Assembly: GCA_964518595.1 (NCBI GenBank)
Contig: CAZFHA010000001.1
Coordinates: forward strand, 248,001 to 312,000
Length of the DNA: 64,000 nucleotides
Source of the DNA: CAZFHA01 sp964518595
GTDB taxonomy: Bacteria; Bacillota; Clostridia; Saccharofermentanales; Saccharofermentanaceae
Direction: 5' to 3'
The translations under genes were made by a program, and so were the position numbers. Shown piece after piece: positions 17,718 to 25,622 of this stretch (position 1 is the first letter of the stretch; the number at the start of each line of letters is the position of its first letter). Under the pieces are notes generated by a model. The model was not told where the DNA came from. It did no database searches and was given only the letters and a program-made list of their open reading frames with translations.

Positions 17718-19100
17718 CTACACCTTAGATTGCCCTCTCTTTTGGTATTGACCCACAGCTTCATTCACCAGAATCTTACCTTGCTTCACCACTTCTTGTC
17801 CACGCAAAAAGACTTGCTCTATCCGTCCCTTTATTTTCATACCTTCAAAGGGTGTATAGTCTACTCTTTGGGTCTGATTGGCCGCCGAGATTGTCCATTC
17901 ACCATTAGGATTATAAAGCACAAAATCAGCATCCTTCCCCGGTGTAATCGAACCCTTATTGTGCAGTCCAAAGGCCTCCGCCGGCTTTTGTGATACTAAG
18001 CGGGTAAATTGTGGCAAGGAAATTTTCCCTTCTCTAACCCCATAGGTATAGAGCAGGGAAAAGCGGTGTTCCACACCGGGAGCGCCATTAGGAATCAAAG
18101 AATAGTCCTCACGTCCCAGTTCTTTCTGCCCTTTAAAATTAAAAGAACAGTGATCGGTAGAAAGAAAATCAATCTCGCCGGAAATAACACCATTCCACAA
18201 ACGCCTCTGACTATCCAGACTACGTAGGGGCGGACTGATTACATACTTAGCAATGGAAAAATCTTCATCCCCTTCATTACCATAGCAGGAATCGTCTAAA
18301 AGCAAGTATTGTGGGCAGGTCTCCAGTAAAACCTTCTGTCCCTTAGCTCTGGCCTCCAAAGCCAGATCTAAACCACCACCGGTACTTAGGTGTACAATCC
18401 AAACCGGAGCTTTGGCTAACCCACCAATAGCGAGAAGCCGAGAAATAGCCTCTTCCTCCACAGCTTCGGGGCGGGTACGGCTATGGTAGGAAGCGGCGCA
18501 ATGATTTAAACGACGATTCTCCGCAATCCGGGCTGCAATCAGATCACCATTTTCACAGTGGAAACCAATAACCCCACCAATCCGGGCACTCTCTTCCAAA
18601 GCCTCATAAATTACACCGTCGTCTACTTGCAGCGCACCCTTATAAGCCATGTAGAGTTTAAAAGAACTTATGCCCACTTGAGCCAAGCTGCCCATCTCTT
18701 TTTTGATCTGCTCATTCCAATCCACAATAGCCATGTGAAAGCCATAGTCGCAAAAACTTTTATCATCCGCTAATTGCCGCCAGTGTTGGTAGGCATCATG
18801 CAAACTGCGCCCCTTATCCTGAGTCGCAAAATCTAAAATTGTTGTAGTACCTCCAACAACCGCCGCCCGGGTGCCTGAATAAAAATCATCCGCACTTCGA
18901 GCAGTGCCTGTGTCTAAATCAAAATGAGTATGAGAATCTATCCCTCCAGCCAGCACCAGTAGGCCGGAAGCATCGATAATTTTTTCATTAGATTTCCCTT
19001 CCAGTGCCACCCCCAGCTCAGAAAAAACGCCATTTTCTATTCTTACATCACCTTGAAAAACTGCATCAGTCAGAACAATACTTCCGTTTTTAATCAACAT
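17718..19100 (-). CDS. hydA: Dihydropyrimidinase/D-hydantoinase (HyuA/YgeZ-like)
   Basis: 460-aa amidohydrolase that opens cyclic diamides such as dihydropyrimidines or hydantoins. All binuclear metal-site residues are visible: H57 and H59 in DSHTHF, carboxylated K148 in SSFKLYMAYKG, H181 in GFHCENG, H237 in VHLSTGGG, D316 in STDHCSF. The start is ATG 19100 after AGGAGG. An in-frame TTG 33 bp upstream precedes that site and is rejected. It has its own promoter with an upstream palindromic box matching that of ridA-ygeX. In several anaerobes ygeX and hyuA lie together in a purine/urate-type cluster, which supports co-regulation here. Confidence 0.92.
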   Translation of the reverse strand: MLIKNGSIVLTDAVFQGDVRIENGVFSELGVALEGKSNEKIIDASGLLVLAGGIDSHTHFDLDTGTARSADDFYSGTRAAVVGGTTTILDFATQDKGRSLHDAYQHWRQLADDKSFCDYGFHMAIVDWNEQIKKEMGSLAQVGISSFKLYMAYKGALQVDDGVIYEALEESARIGGVIGFHCENGDLIAARIAENRRLNHCAASYHSRTRPEAVEEEAISRLLAIGGLAKAPVWIVHLSTGGGLDLALEARAKGQKVLLETCPQYLLLDDSCYGNEGDEDFSIAKYVISPPLRSLDSQRRLWNGVISGEIDFLSTDHCSFNFKGQKELGREDYSLIPNGAPGVEHRFSLLYTYGVREGKISLPQFTRLVSQKPAEAFGLHNKGSITPGKDADFVLYNPNGEWTISAANQTQRVDYTPFEGMKIKGRIEQVFLRGQEVVKQGKILVNEAVGQYQKRGQSKV

Positions 19101-19156
19101 ACCTGTAGCCTCCTTTAGGAATCCATCAAACAAGCGTAGAGCTTCTGTTATCAGGC

Positions 19157-19185
19157 ATTATAACTAAAAGCGTCTTGGCATACAA
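19157..19185 (-). promoter_or_regulatory. Promoter of the hydantoinase gene
   Basis: On the minus strand TTGTAT (19185-19180), a 17-bp spacer and TATAAT (19162-19157). The transcript would start near 19150. Confidence 0.75.
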
Positions 19186-19188
19186 TAA

Positions 19189-19211
19189 ATTTTTATCACA
19201 GAGATAAAAAT
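19189..19211. promoter_or_regulatory. Palindromic activator-type box
   Basis: ATTTTTATC-ACAGA-GATAAAAAT is a perfect 9-bp inverted repeat with a 5-bp centre. Its 19-bp core ends 5 bp from the -35 of the hydantoinase promoter, exactly as the matching box does at ridA. It could also serve the divergent LUD gene, about 65 bp upstream of that promoter. Confidence 0.7.
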
Positions 19212-19261
19212 ATTCAGGTTTATAGGTTTTGCTACCCTTAGCGGCCAATAATTCTGCTTCA

Positions 19262-19270
19262 TGATATAAT
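19262..19270 (+). promoter_or_regulatory. Extended -10 of the LUD gene
   Basis: TG-A-TATAAT is an extended -10 element without a recognisable -35. It is overlapped by a CATGAT/ATCATG inverted repeat (about 19260-19280). Confidence 0.5.
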
Positions 19271-19331
19271 CAAAATCATGAGGTTCTATTACACGTTATT
19301 AAATGCTTTAGCTACCGATTAAGGGGGCTCT

Positions 19332-19937
19332 ATGGATATTTCTAGGGTGATAAGCAGTCTTAAAAGCAAGAACTATAGTGTGCACTTTTTTGAAAAAGCT
19401 GAGGAGGCTGTCCAATATCTCTGTGATGTCCATCAGAACCAGACCATCGGCCTAGGGGACTCCATGACCCTAACCAGCCTTGGCTTATATGAGCGGCTAT
19501 CTCGAAATAATCAGGTATATGCCCCGCAGAAAAGCGAAACTAACGTAGAATTCTTAACCCTAGCCGGTCAAACCCTCAAAACTGACAGCTTCATTACCTC
19601 AGTTAATGCATTATCCGAGGACGGCTATATGGTTAATATTGATGGCACCGGCAATCGCATTGCCGCCTCTATTTTCGGCCACCAAAAGGTTTACTTCGTT
19701 CTTGGTACAAATAAAATTGTCCCCACTCAGGCAGAAGCTCTTTGGCGTGCCCAAAACATTGCCGCCCCTAAAAATGCCCAACGCCTTAAGCGCAAAACCC
19801 CTTGCGCTTTGAAGGCTGACCGCTGTTATAACTGCTCAAGCCCAGAGCGAATCTGTAATGGAACGATTCTTTATCAGCAAAAGATGAACGATATAGCCAT
19901 GGAAGTGCTACTTATTAACCAGAACTTGGGCTTTTAG
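19332..19937 (+). CDS. LUD domain protein (lactate utilization protein family)
   Basis: 201-aa protein of the LUD/DUF162 family. Segments seen are VQYLCDVHQNQTIGLGDSMTLTSLGL, the central TGNRIAASIFGHQKVYFVLGTNKIVPT and a C-terminal RCYNCSSPERICNGTI with three cysteines. Larger relatives (LutB/LutC) act in lactate oxidation, but the many short clostridial members have no proven role. It is divergent from the hydantoinase gene and 107 bp upstream of the YheO-type regulator gene, so it may be part of the same catabolic locus. The ATG at 19332 has an AAGGGGG site. Confidence 0.85.
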   Translation: MDISRVISSLKSKNYSVHFFEKAEEAVQYLCDVHQNQTIGLGDSMTLTSLGLYERLSRNNQVYAPQKSETNVEFLTLAGQTLKTDSFITSVNALSEDGYMVNIDGTGNRIAASIFGHQKVYFVLGTNKIVPTQAEALWRAQNIAAPKNAQRLKRKTPCALKADRCYNCSSPERICNGTILYQQKMNDIAMEVLLINQNLGF

Positions 19938-20044
19938 AGAATGGAAGAAAACTTGCTTTTATGATAAAATGCCTTGGATATTGCCTTTCATCTATCGCCT
20001 TTGGCACTACCCACCAGCTAAGCATCCAGTTGAGGTGAAGAAGT

Positions 20045-20734
20045 ATGAATTCCCTTGCCAGTCAGTACAGTAGCTTTGTTGAATTTTTAGGAAAAACCCT
20101 CGGGCCAGACTATGAGATTGTTTTACATGACGTTAGTGGTCGTGACAAATCCGTTGTAGCCATTGCTAATGGTCATATTAGTGGTCGAAGTGTAGGAGCT
20201 CCTATTACAAATTTCGCCTTAAACTTGATTATGACCGAGGCTTATTTAGAGACAGATTATGTCGTGGACTATGAGGGTGTAGCTTCTGAAAATCGCCGCT
20301 TACGTTCCTCCACCTTTTTTATCAAAGGTAGGAAAGGTAATTTAATCGGATTATTGTGTATTAACTTTGATGACAGCCGTTATGCAGAACTGAGCAGAAA
20401 AGTCCTGGCACTTTGTCATCCAGAGCAATTTCTCTCCCACGCCTTTTCGCCCCCACCCAGCGAACCTCAGAATTTAGGTGGAAAGACAGATTTTGAGAAT
20501 TTCCATAAATCCGTAGCTGAGCTCACCGCCGATGCCATCGCCAAGATCACCGCCGATAATAGCACCCCTCTGGATCGCTTGACCCAAGAGGAGAAAATGG
20601 ACATTATTGGTATGCTTCGGGAGCGCGGTGTATTTACCGTTAAAGGCGCAGTTCCTTATGTCGCCCGCCAGCTTAGTTGCTCCCAAGCCAGCATCTATCG
20701 CTATTTACAAAAATTATCCGAGACCAGAGGTTAA
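20045..20734 (+). CDS. YheO-type PAS/HTH transcriptional regulator (DauR-like)
   Basis: 229-aa regulator. The N-terminal YheO-like PAS domain covers about residues 5-115 (FLGKTLGPDYEIVLHDVSG) and the C-terminal HTH_22 domain about 170-228 (GVFTVKGAVPYVARQLSCSQASIYRYLQKL). The family includes DauR, regulator of D-arginine catabolism, and many uncharacterised amine/amino-acid catabolism regulators. The ATG at 20045 has a GAGGTGAAGA site. It is the best local candidate for the protein that binds the boxes at 1298-1316 and 19189-19211. That link is inference only. Confidence 0.88.
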   Translation: MNSLASQYSSFVEFLGKTLGPDYEIVLHDVSGRDKSVVAIANGHISGRSVGAPITNFALNLIMTEAYLETDYVVDYEGVASENRRLRSSTFFIKGRKGNLIGLLCINFDDSRYAELSRKVLALCHPEQFLSHAFSPPPSEPQNLGGKTDFENFHKSVAELTADAIAKITADNSTPLDRLTQEEKMDIIGMLRERGVFTVKGAVPYVARQLSCSQASIYRYLQKLSETRG

Positions 20735-20776
20735 TATAACCGCTCAGAATTATTACTATTGGAATGGGGCATTTGC

Positions 20777-21142
20777 ATGTACTTAGAACTATTAGAACCA
20801 ACCTTTGTTGTATGCCAACTAGACAACTTTCAGGAAATTCCTTGGGAGGGGGAGTTTTGTTTTGTTAGCAAAACCGACCAAGAAATATCTTTGGTCTGCC
20901 CCAAGGAAAACTGCCCAACCACCACCCTGCGCTGTGAAGATTCTTGGCGTTGCCTACGTATTCCTGAGGTCTTAGATTTTGGCCTCGTAGGTATTTTGGC
21001 CAAAATTTCCGGGCTATTGGCTCAGGCAGGCATTAGTATCTTTGCTATCTCCACCTACAACACCGATTATATTTTGTGCAAAGAAAATCAGCTGCCTCAA
21101 GCACTCTCCTGTCTGATTGCAGGTGGTTATGAAATTAAATAA
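20777..21142 (+). CDS. ACT domain-containing protein
   Basis: About 121 aa, with two ACT-like halves. The C-terminal half (residues about 60-120, GLVGILAKISGLLAQAGISIFAISTYNTDYILC) matches the ACT_7/CASTOR type that binds amino acids. I place the start at ATG 20777 because GGAATGGGG lies 7 bp before it. A TTG 18 bp upstream is possible but has no site. It follows the YheO-type regulator gene by 42 bp and could give that locus amino-acid sensing. A hairpin with CTAAG/CTTAG outer and TTTAAC/GTTAAA inner pairs follows at about 21174-21211. Confidence 0.82.
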   Translation: MYLELLEPTFVVCQLDNFQEIPWEGEFCFVSKTDQEISLVCPKENCPTTTLRCEDSWRCLRIPEVLDFGLVGILAKISGLLAQAGISIFAISTYNTDYILCKENQLPQALSCLIAGGYEIK

Positions 21143-21252
21143 AAGATGTATAATTGTCAACTAACAAACTACCCCTAAGGCTTTAACCAATCTAGTTAAA
21201 ATCTTAGAGGCAGAATTACCATCGAGGGAAATATTTCTATTACTACATCAAC

Positions 21253-22446
21253 TCAACTGACTGATTTTTTCTTTGCGCGAATTAAGAGAAGGACTAGAAC
21301 TGCCCCTAAAAAGGCCAGTACAGCCAGAACCACAAAACGAGTAGTCATATCAGAGATCTGGCCAATAATAAGGGGAAATGCCAAAGCCGATATGGCAAAC
21401 CCAACCATTACCGCACCATAATTAGCAGCTACATTCTTAATGCCAAAATAATCCGCTGTGATTACCGGATAAATTCCAGAGTATCCTCCATAACAGAAGG
21501 CGGCTAAAGCTACCAATGCCATGAAAGCCCCTCCTTGGGCAAAGCAAAGTAAAATGGCGGCTCCACCGGTTATAAGAATAATAAGCAGAGCTGCCCTTTC
21601 CCGCCCCAGTTTGTCAGAAATAAACGGAACAGCCAATCGTCCCAGAGCATTGGCAACTCCGGTAATCATAACTAAGGTGGTCCCTAGAGCCGGACTAAGA
21701 CTACGTTCCGCACCTAAGGTTTTTAGAGAGGGGTTCAACACAAAAAAGGTAGCGGTAGCCAGCATGAGGGATAATGTTATAAAGTAGAACTCTTTGGTTC
21801 TTAAAATCTCTTTAATGGTATATTGCCGTTTGGCCAGTAAGGCCGCAGAAGCCGCTGTGGCCGTAGCCGTTTCCGGCACACGAATAAATCTAAAAAGCAG
21901 TAGGACTACCAGAAAGAAGCCTCCAGCTAAAATGCGAAAAGTTTGTTGCAGTCCAAATCGGCCTATCAATAGCTCTACCAGAGGTGCAAAAATCACCGTA
22001 GAGAAACCAAAGGCACAGACACTTACCCCGGTGGCAAAGCCTCTTCTTTGGGGAAAGCTTTTTTGTGCCGTGGAAATAATTGCATTATAGCCTGCCCCTA
22101 CCCCAAAACCACCGATAATTCCATAGGTTACATAGATCATCCAAGGCAGAGTGATAGGTGTAATTGAGGTGGCGAACATTCCAGCCGCTAACATAATGCC
22201 GCCCAGCAGAACCATTCTGGAAGGGCCAATAATGGTTTGCATCTTGCCTCCGGCTAAAATGCCGATAACAAAAAAGCTGAGCATAAAGGAAGCCGTCAGT
22301 TTAACCGCCCCTATCTCCCAGCCATAGGCTTCACTAACGGGAGCAACAAACACACTCCAAACATAAATTATGCCTAAAAACAATTGCAAAACTGATCCGG
22401 CAATGAGCATACGTAATCCGGCTCGGTTTTCGGTAATTTCCCCCAC
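21253..22446 (-). CDS. OFA-family MFS transporter
   Basis: 397-aa major facilitator with about 12 transmembrane helices and a basic cytoplasmic tail (IRAKKKSVS). The start region MLIAGSVLQLFLGIIYVWSVFVAPVSEAYGW and the loop GIIGGFGVGAGYNAIISTAQKSFPQRRGFATG are typical of the oxalate:formate antiporter (OFA) family. The substrate cannot be read from sequence. Small carboxylates are usual, and uptake of a purine or amino-acid breakdown product would fit the neighbours. The GTG at 22446 is 8 bp after AGGAGG. An ATG between them is out of frame. Confidence 0.88.
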   Translation of the reverse strand: MGEITENRAGLRMLIAGSVLQLFLGIIYVWSVFVAPVSEAYGWEIGAVKLTASFMLSFFVIGILAGGKMQTIIGPSRMVLLGGIMLAAGMFATSITPITLPWMIYVTYGIIGGFGVGAGYNAIISTAQKSFPQRRGFATGVSVCAFGFSTVIFAPLVELLIGRFGLQQTFRILAGGFFLVVLLLFRFIRVPETATATAASAALLAKRQYTIKEILRTKEFYFITLSLMLATATFFVLNPSLKTLGAERSLSPALGTTLVMITGVANALGRLAVPFISDKLGRERAALLIILITGGAAILLCFAQGGAFMALVALAAFCYGGYSGIYPVITADYFGIKNVAANYGAVMVGFAISALAFPLIIGQISDMTTRFVVLAVLAFLGAVLVLLLIRAKKKSVS

Positions 22447-22508
22447 TTTTCCATCCTCCTTTAAATTCTTTCAATTGATACCTGCCCAGTGTACTGAGGA
22501 TAACTATA

Positions 22509-23072
22509 CTACGTCAAGTATGTAGCGCGCTGAATTAATTTTTTATACAAATATAAATCATTTTTTGAAAAGCGAGACAGGCTAAAGTCCTCTAATGGAA
22601 TCCAGGCTACTGCCGAATTCTCGTCAGCTTTATTACGGATCGCTTGATCTTCCTTGGCGACCAGGAGATAGGCTAGGTTTAGGTGTAAGTGCGCACTAAT
22701 ATATTGACCATTTTTCTGATGACCAGGTACAGGCAAAATATCAAGAGCAGCTATCTTTGTCGATAGCGCCCGAAGGTCTTTAATTCCCGTCTCCTCCTCT
22801 GCCTCACCTAAGGCCACTGCCAGCAAATCCGCTTCCCCGTCTGCATGCCCACCGGTCCAAGCCCAGCAATCTAATATGTTATGATGAACCATCAAAGCCT
22901 TATCCCTGTGCTCGTTTAAGATGAAGGCGGAAGCCGTTAGATGAGCTAGAGGGTTAGCCCGGGTCAAAACGGTCTGGCGGTGGTGGTTGATAAAGTCCAA
23001 AATTATCGCTTGGTCTTGCTTTTCCTGATAATTATCCGGTTGAAATTCCTTGATCTTTTGATAATAATCCAT
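22509..23072 (-). CDS. Nudix hydrolase with altered Nudix box
   Basis: 187-aa Nudix-fold protein. The box region reads GGHADGEADLLAVALG followed by EAEEETGI. Compared with GX5EX7REUXEEXGU, the first Glu is Ala and the Arg is Gly. The later EExG part, which supplies the main metal ligands, is intact. The substrate is unknown, and catalysis may be weakened or altered. An ATG at 23072 is about 13 bp from AGGAGG, a long spacing, but I see no better in-frame start. It lies in a leftward row with the MFS gene (62 bp downstream) and the flavodoxin/ferredoxin gene (69 bp upstream). Confidence 0.85.
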   Translation of the reverse strand: MDYYQKIKEFQPDNYQEKQDQAIILDFINHHRQTVLTRANPLAHLTASAFILNEHRDKALMVHHNILDCWAWTGGHADGEADLLAVALGEAEEETGIKDLRALSTKIAALDILPVPGHQKNGQYISAHLHLNLAYLLVAKEDQAIRNKADENSAVAWIPLEDFSLSRFSKNDLYLYKKLIQRATYLT

Positions 23073-23141
23073 TGCTATATCAATTCCTCCTTTAGAGAAT
23101 GGTCAGTTCATTTTTTCTGTTTACCGAGCTGTAATAGAGGT

Positions 23142-23900
23142 CTAAGAATGCAAAAAACCTGCCAACTCACTGCCTTTAATTTGGGGATGGCGGTAACGGG
23201 CTTTCCCCTTAGTGAGTTCAGTCCAATCCAGAGCCTCTACAGGACAAGCATGTAAACAGCCCAAGCAGTGTTCACAGTTGCCTCGGAAAATTGGCTTCCC
23301 GCAGTCCCCTACTACAATGTTTCCTCGAGGACAAAGACGACTGCAAGCCCCACAACCTGTACAAGATTGATTAATAATAAAATGCCGGTCACAGCGGCCA
23401 TTTTCCAGCAGAAAGTCCTGAGCTACCGCCTGGACTTCTGAAGTGATGGCTTCCGGAGCCTTGGACTGCCCAAATCTAATCTCCTGGGCAATTCGGTTGA
23501 TCTCCTCGTCAACCCCTACATGGATTGCGGTACTGTCACTAACCGAAAACATAGGTAAGTAGTTCTCAACAGATTTGATTTTTTCGCTATAGGCTAAGTT
23601 CAGTCCTTTGGCCCTAAGTGCCTCTGCCACAAAACCACTAACCCCTAAGGCCTTGCCTCCATAGCAGACCACAGAAAAAATATAGGGTTGTTCGGCTACC
23701 ACATGCAACCGAGCTATAAATTCCCTCACCGTTAGAGGCATCGTCCAGTAATAGGCCGGAAAGACAAGACCAATCACCTGATCTTCTGCTACCGCTGTTT
23801 CGGCAGTCATTGAGCGCAGATCTCCCGGCAGTTTCTCTGCTAATTTTTTGGCGATATAAAGGCTATTGCCTGTAGATGAAAAACAATATATGATTGCCAT
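23142..23900 (-). CDS. EFR1-type flavodoxin/ferredoxin fusion protein
   Basis: 252-aa cytoplasmic electron-transfer protein. An N-terminal flavodoxin-like domain (IYCFSSTGNSLYIAKKLA, a phosphate-loop FMN site) covers about residues 1-160. A C-terminal 2[4Fe-4S] ferredoxin domain has CTGCGACSRLCPRGNI and CEHCLGCLHACPVEAL, giving two full CxxCxxCxxxCP motifs at about 190-230. This EFR1 family is common in anaerobic Bacillota and its partners are unknown. The ATG at 23900 is followed leftward by the Nudix gene. Confidence 0.9.
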   Translation of the reverse strand: MAIIYCFSSTGNSLYIAKKLAEKLPGDLRSMTAETAVAEDQVIGLVFPAYYWTMPLTVREFIARLHVVAEQPYIFSVVCYGGKALGVSGFVAEALRAKGLNLAYSEKIKSVENYLPMFSVSDSTAIHVGVDEEINRIAQEIRFGQSKAPEAITSEVQAVAQDFLLENGRCDRHFIINQSCTGCGACSRLCPRGNIVVGDCGKPIFRGNCEHCLGCLHACPVEALDWTELTKGKARYRHPQIKGSELAGFLHS

Positions 23901-24049
23901 ATACCCTCCCTGATATCAAAGGATTGTTATAAAACTATGTCAAATAGTAATTTCTACTGGCATAATCATACCATCACTACGGTTTTTACAAAAACATAAT
24001 TCTATTCACATCTGCCTCTAACCTGAAAATGCTACTGTTAGGAGTAAAT

Positions 24050-24145
24050 ACTGCACCGACTTCAAGTTTAGACAGGATAAGGTCTCTCACCACCCAGAGA
24101 CCACCTCAGGATAAACAGCAAGAAATTTGTAAGTGCAGGTGCAGT
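24050..24145 (+). other. Structured leader before the PHP gene, candidate RNA element
   Basis: ACTGCACC (24050-24057) and GGTGCAGT (24138-24145) form a perfect 8-bp closing helix. Inside, GGTCTCT (24081-24087) pairs with AGAGACC (24096-24102) across an 8-nt loop. Two CAGGATAA copies (about 24073 and 24107) flank the inner hairpin. The gene starts 42 bp downstream with AGTGGAGGAG. The symmetry suggests a folded cis-regulatory RNA or a protein-binding site. No known riboswitch class fits by eye. Confidence 0.45.
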
Positions 24146-24187
24146 GCAACAAAATTACTACAAATATAAAGTAGTGGAGGAGAGCCC

Positions 24188-25483
24188 ATGCTGACAAAAA
24201 ATATAAGCGATTACTTCATCAGTCCCAGAATTTTTCCCATAGGTCAGACTTCAACTTTTGCCATCTATCCTCAGGGCAGTCATGCCCAATTTAAGGATTC
24301 GGAATACACCGTACAAATTTTACCCAAATACGGCAGCAAAGAACCCAAGAATGACTATCACCAGGAAGATTTCCAGGTAGGTGAGGATGGCATCTTACGC
24401 ATAGCTTACTGTTTCCCTGATGAGCAGGAATACTTTATTCGCCTTTATCCTAAGGGTGCAAGTTTAGTTCCTCAAAATGCGGTCAATACCTTTCGCGTAT
24501 ATGCCTTGGAAGCCGATTTATTCCAGCGTCGACCCTATAAAGGTGATTTTCATAGCCATAGCTGCTACTCCGACGGTCGAGAGGAACCCGCCATTGTCGC
24601 TGCCAATTATCGAAAGGCTGGGTTTGATTTTTTAGCTCTTACTGATCATCAACAGTATCAACCCTCGCAAAAACTTAAAGCCGACTATAAAAACATTCCC
24701 ACAGATCTACTACTTTTAAGCGGCGAAGAAGTGCACCCCTTTCAGAACCACATCCATATGCTTAGTATTGGGGGGAGCTTTAGTATAAACGAAAAAATCC
24801 AGCAAGATCCGGCCGCTTATCAAGAAGAAGTGGAAAAACTTAGCAATGATTTAGCAATTCCCGCTGGAATTGATCCCTTCACCTACGCCTCTTGTATTTG
24901 GACCTTTCGCCAGATAAAGACAGCCCAGGGGCTATCTATCTTCTGCCATCCCCACTGGTTGGCTGATGTGTTTCATGTGCCTGATGCCATGTCCAGAGCA
25001 TTATTTGCCAGTAAAGAATTTGACGCCTTTGAGCTTTTGGGTGGTCAGGAAGTCTTTTCTAATAATTTGCAATTGGAATTTTATGCTCAAGAAGTGGCCC
25101 AAGGCAACGGCTGCCCCGTAGTAGGAGTTAGTGATTCCCATGGCACAGTGGAAGGACAGTGGTTTACTTGGACTTATTCACTGGTTTTCGCTCAGGAGGC
25201 CTCTGAAGAAGCCATAGTCTCTGCAGTCAAAAACAACTATAGTGTGGCAGTAGAGCACTATCCTGGGGAGGAATATCGGGTGCATGGCCCTTACCGCCTG
25301 GTTTGTTACGCCCGGTTTCTGCTGGATTGCTATTTCCCACTACAGGCAGAGCTATGTTTTGAAGAAGGTCGCCTAATGAAGGAAGCTTATCTGGGTTCAG
25401 AAAGAGCGCGAAAATTTCTTGGGCTGTTGCAAGGCCGCTGCCAAGAACTAGTAGAAAGCTATTTTACCTCGCGGGGAGAATAG
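24188..25483 (+). CDS. PHP-domain metallohydrolase (CehA/McbA-like)
   Basis: 431-aa protein. An N-terminal beta-rich region (about 1-115) precedes a PHP domain with GDFHSHSCYSDG, LTDHQQY, GEEVHPFQNHIH, FCHPHW and VGVSDSHG, which supply the usual His/Asp/Glu metal ligands. Relatives hydrolyse phosphoesters or carbamates. There is no signal peptide, so it should be cytoplasmic. The ATG at 24188 follows GTGGAGGAG. It is followed by an alkaline-phosphatase-superfamily hydrolase and faces the aminoethylphosphonate operon. A role in releasing phosphonate or phosphate from an ester is an attractive but unproven idea. Confidence 0.85.
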   Translation: MLTKNISDYFISPRIFPIGQTSTFAIYPQGSHAQFKDSEYTVQILPKYGSKEPKNDYHQEDFQVGEDGILRIAYCFPDEQEYFIRLYPKGASLVPQNAVNTFRVYALEADLFQRRPYKGDFHSHSCYSDGREEPAIVAANYRKAGFDFLALTDHQQYQPSQKLKADYKNIPTDLLLLSGEEVHPFQNHIHMLSIGGSFSINEKIQQDPAAYQEEVEKLSNDLAIPAGIDPFTYASCIWTFRQIKTAQGLSIFCHPHWLADVFHVPDAMSRALFASKEFDAFELLGGQEVFSNNLQLEFYAQEVAQGNGCPVVGVSDSHGTVEGQWFTWTYSLVFAQEASEEAIVSAVKNNYSVAVEHYPGEEYRVHGPYRLVCYARFLLDCYFPLQAELCFEEGRLMKEAYLGSERARKFLGLLQGRCQELVESYFTSRGE

Positions 25484-25492
25484 CTACTTCCA

Positions 25493-25600
25493 AACTAAAA
25501 AAGTTAAGTCGAGATCTTAGTTTTTTATATTCTTACTTCACTCGGATTATGAAGTTAAGAGGTACACCGTAGTGCATGACTGAAGTATCATAACACTACT
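25493..25600 (+). other. Hairpin-rich spacer between the two hydrolase genes
   Basis: AACTAA and TTAGTT with a following T6 run (about 25493-25526) form a weak AT-rich terminator. Next come a bulged stem TCTTACTTCA/TGAAGTTAAGA (about 25531-25560) and GTAGTG/CACTAC (about 25570-25599). The next gene begins at 25623 behind TAGGAGG, so it may have separate or attenuated expression. Confidence 0.4.
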
Positions 25601-25622
25601 CAAGATAATTTAGGAGGTCAAG

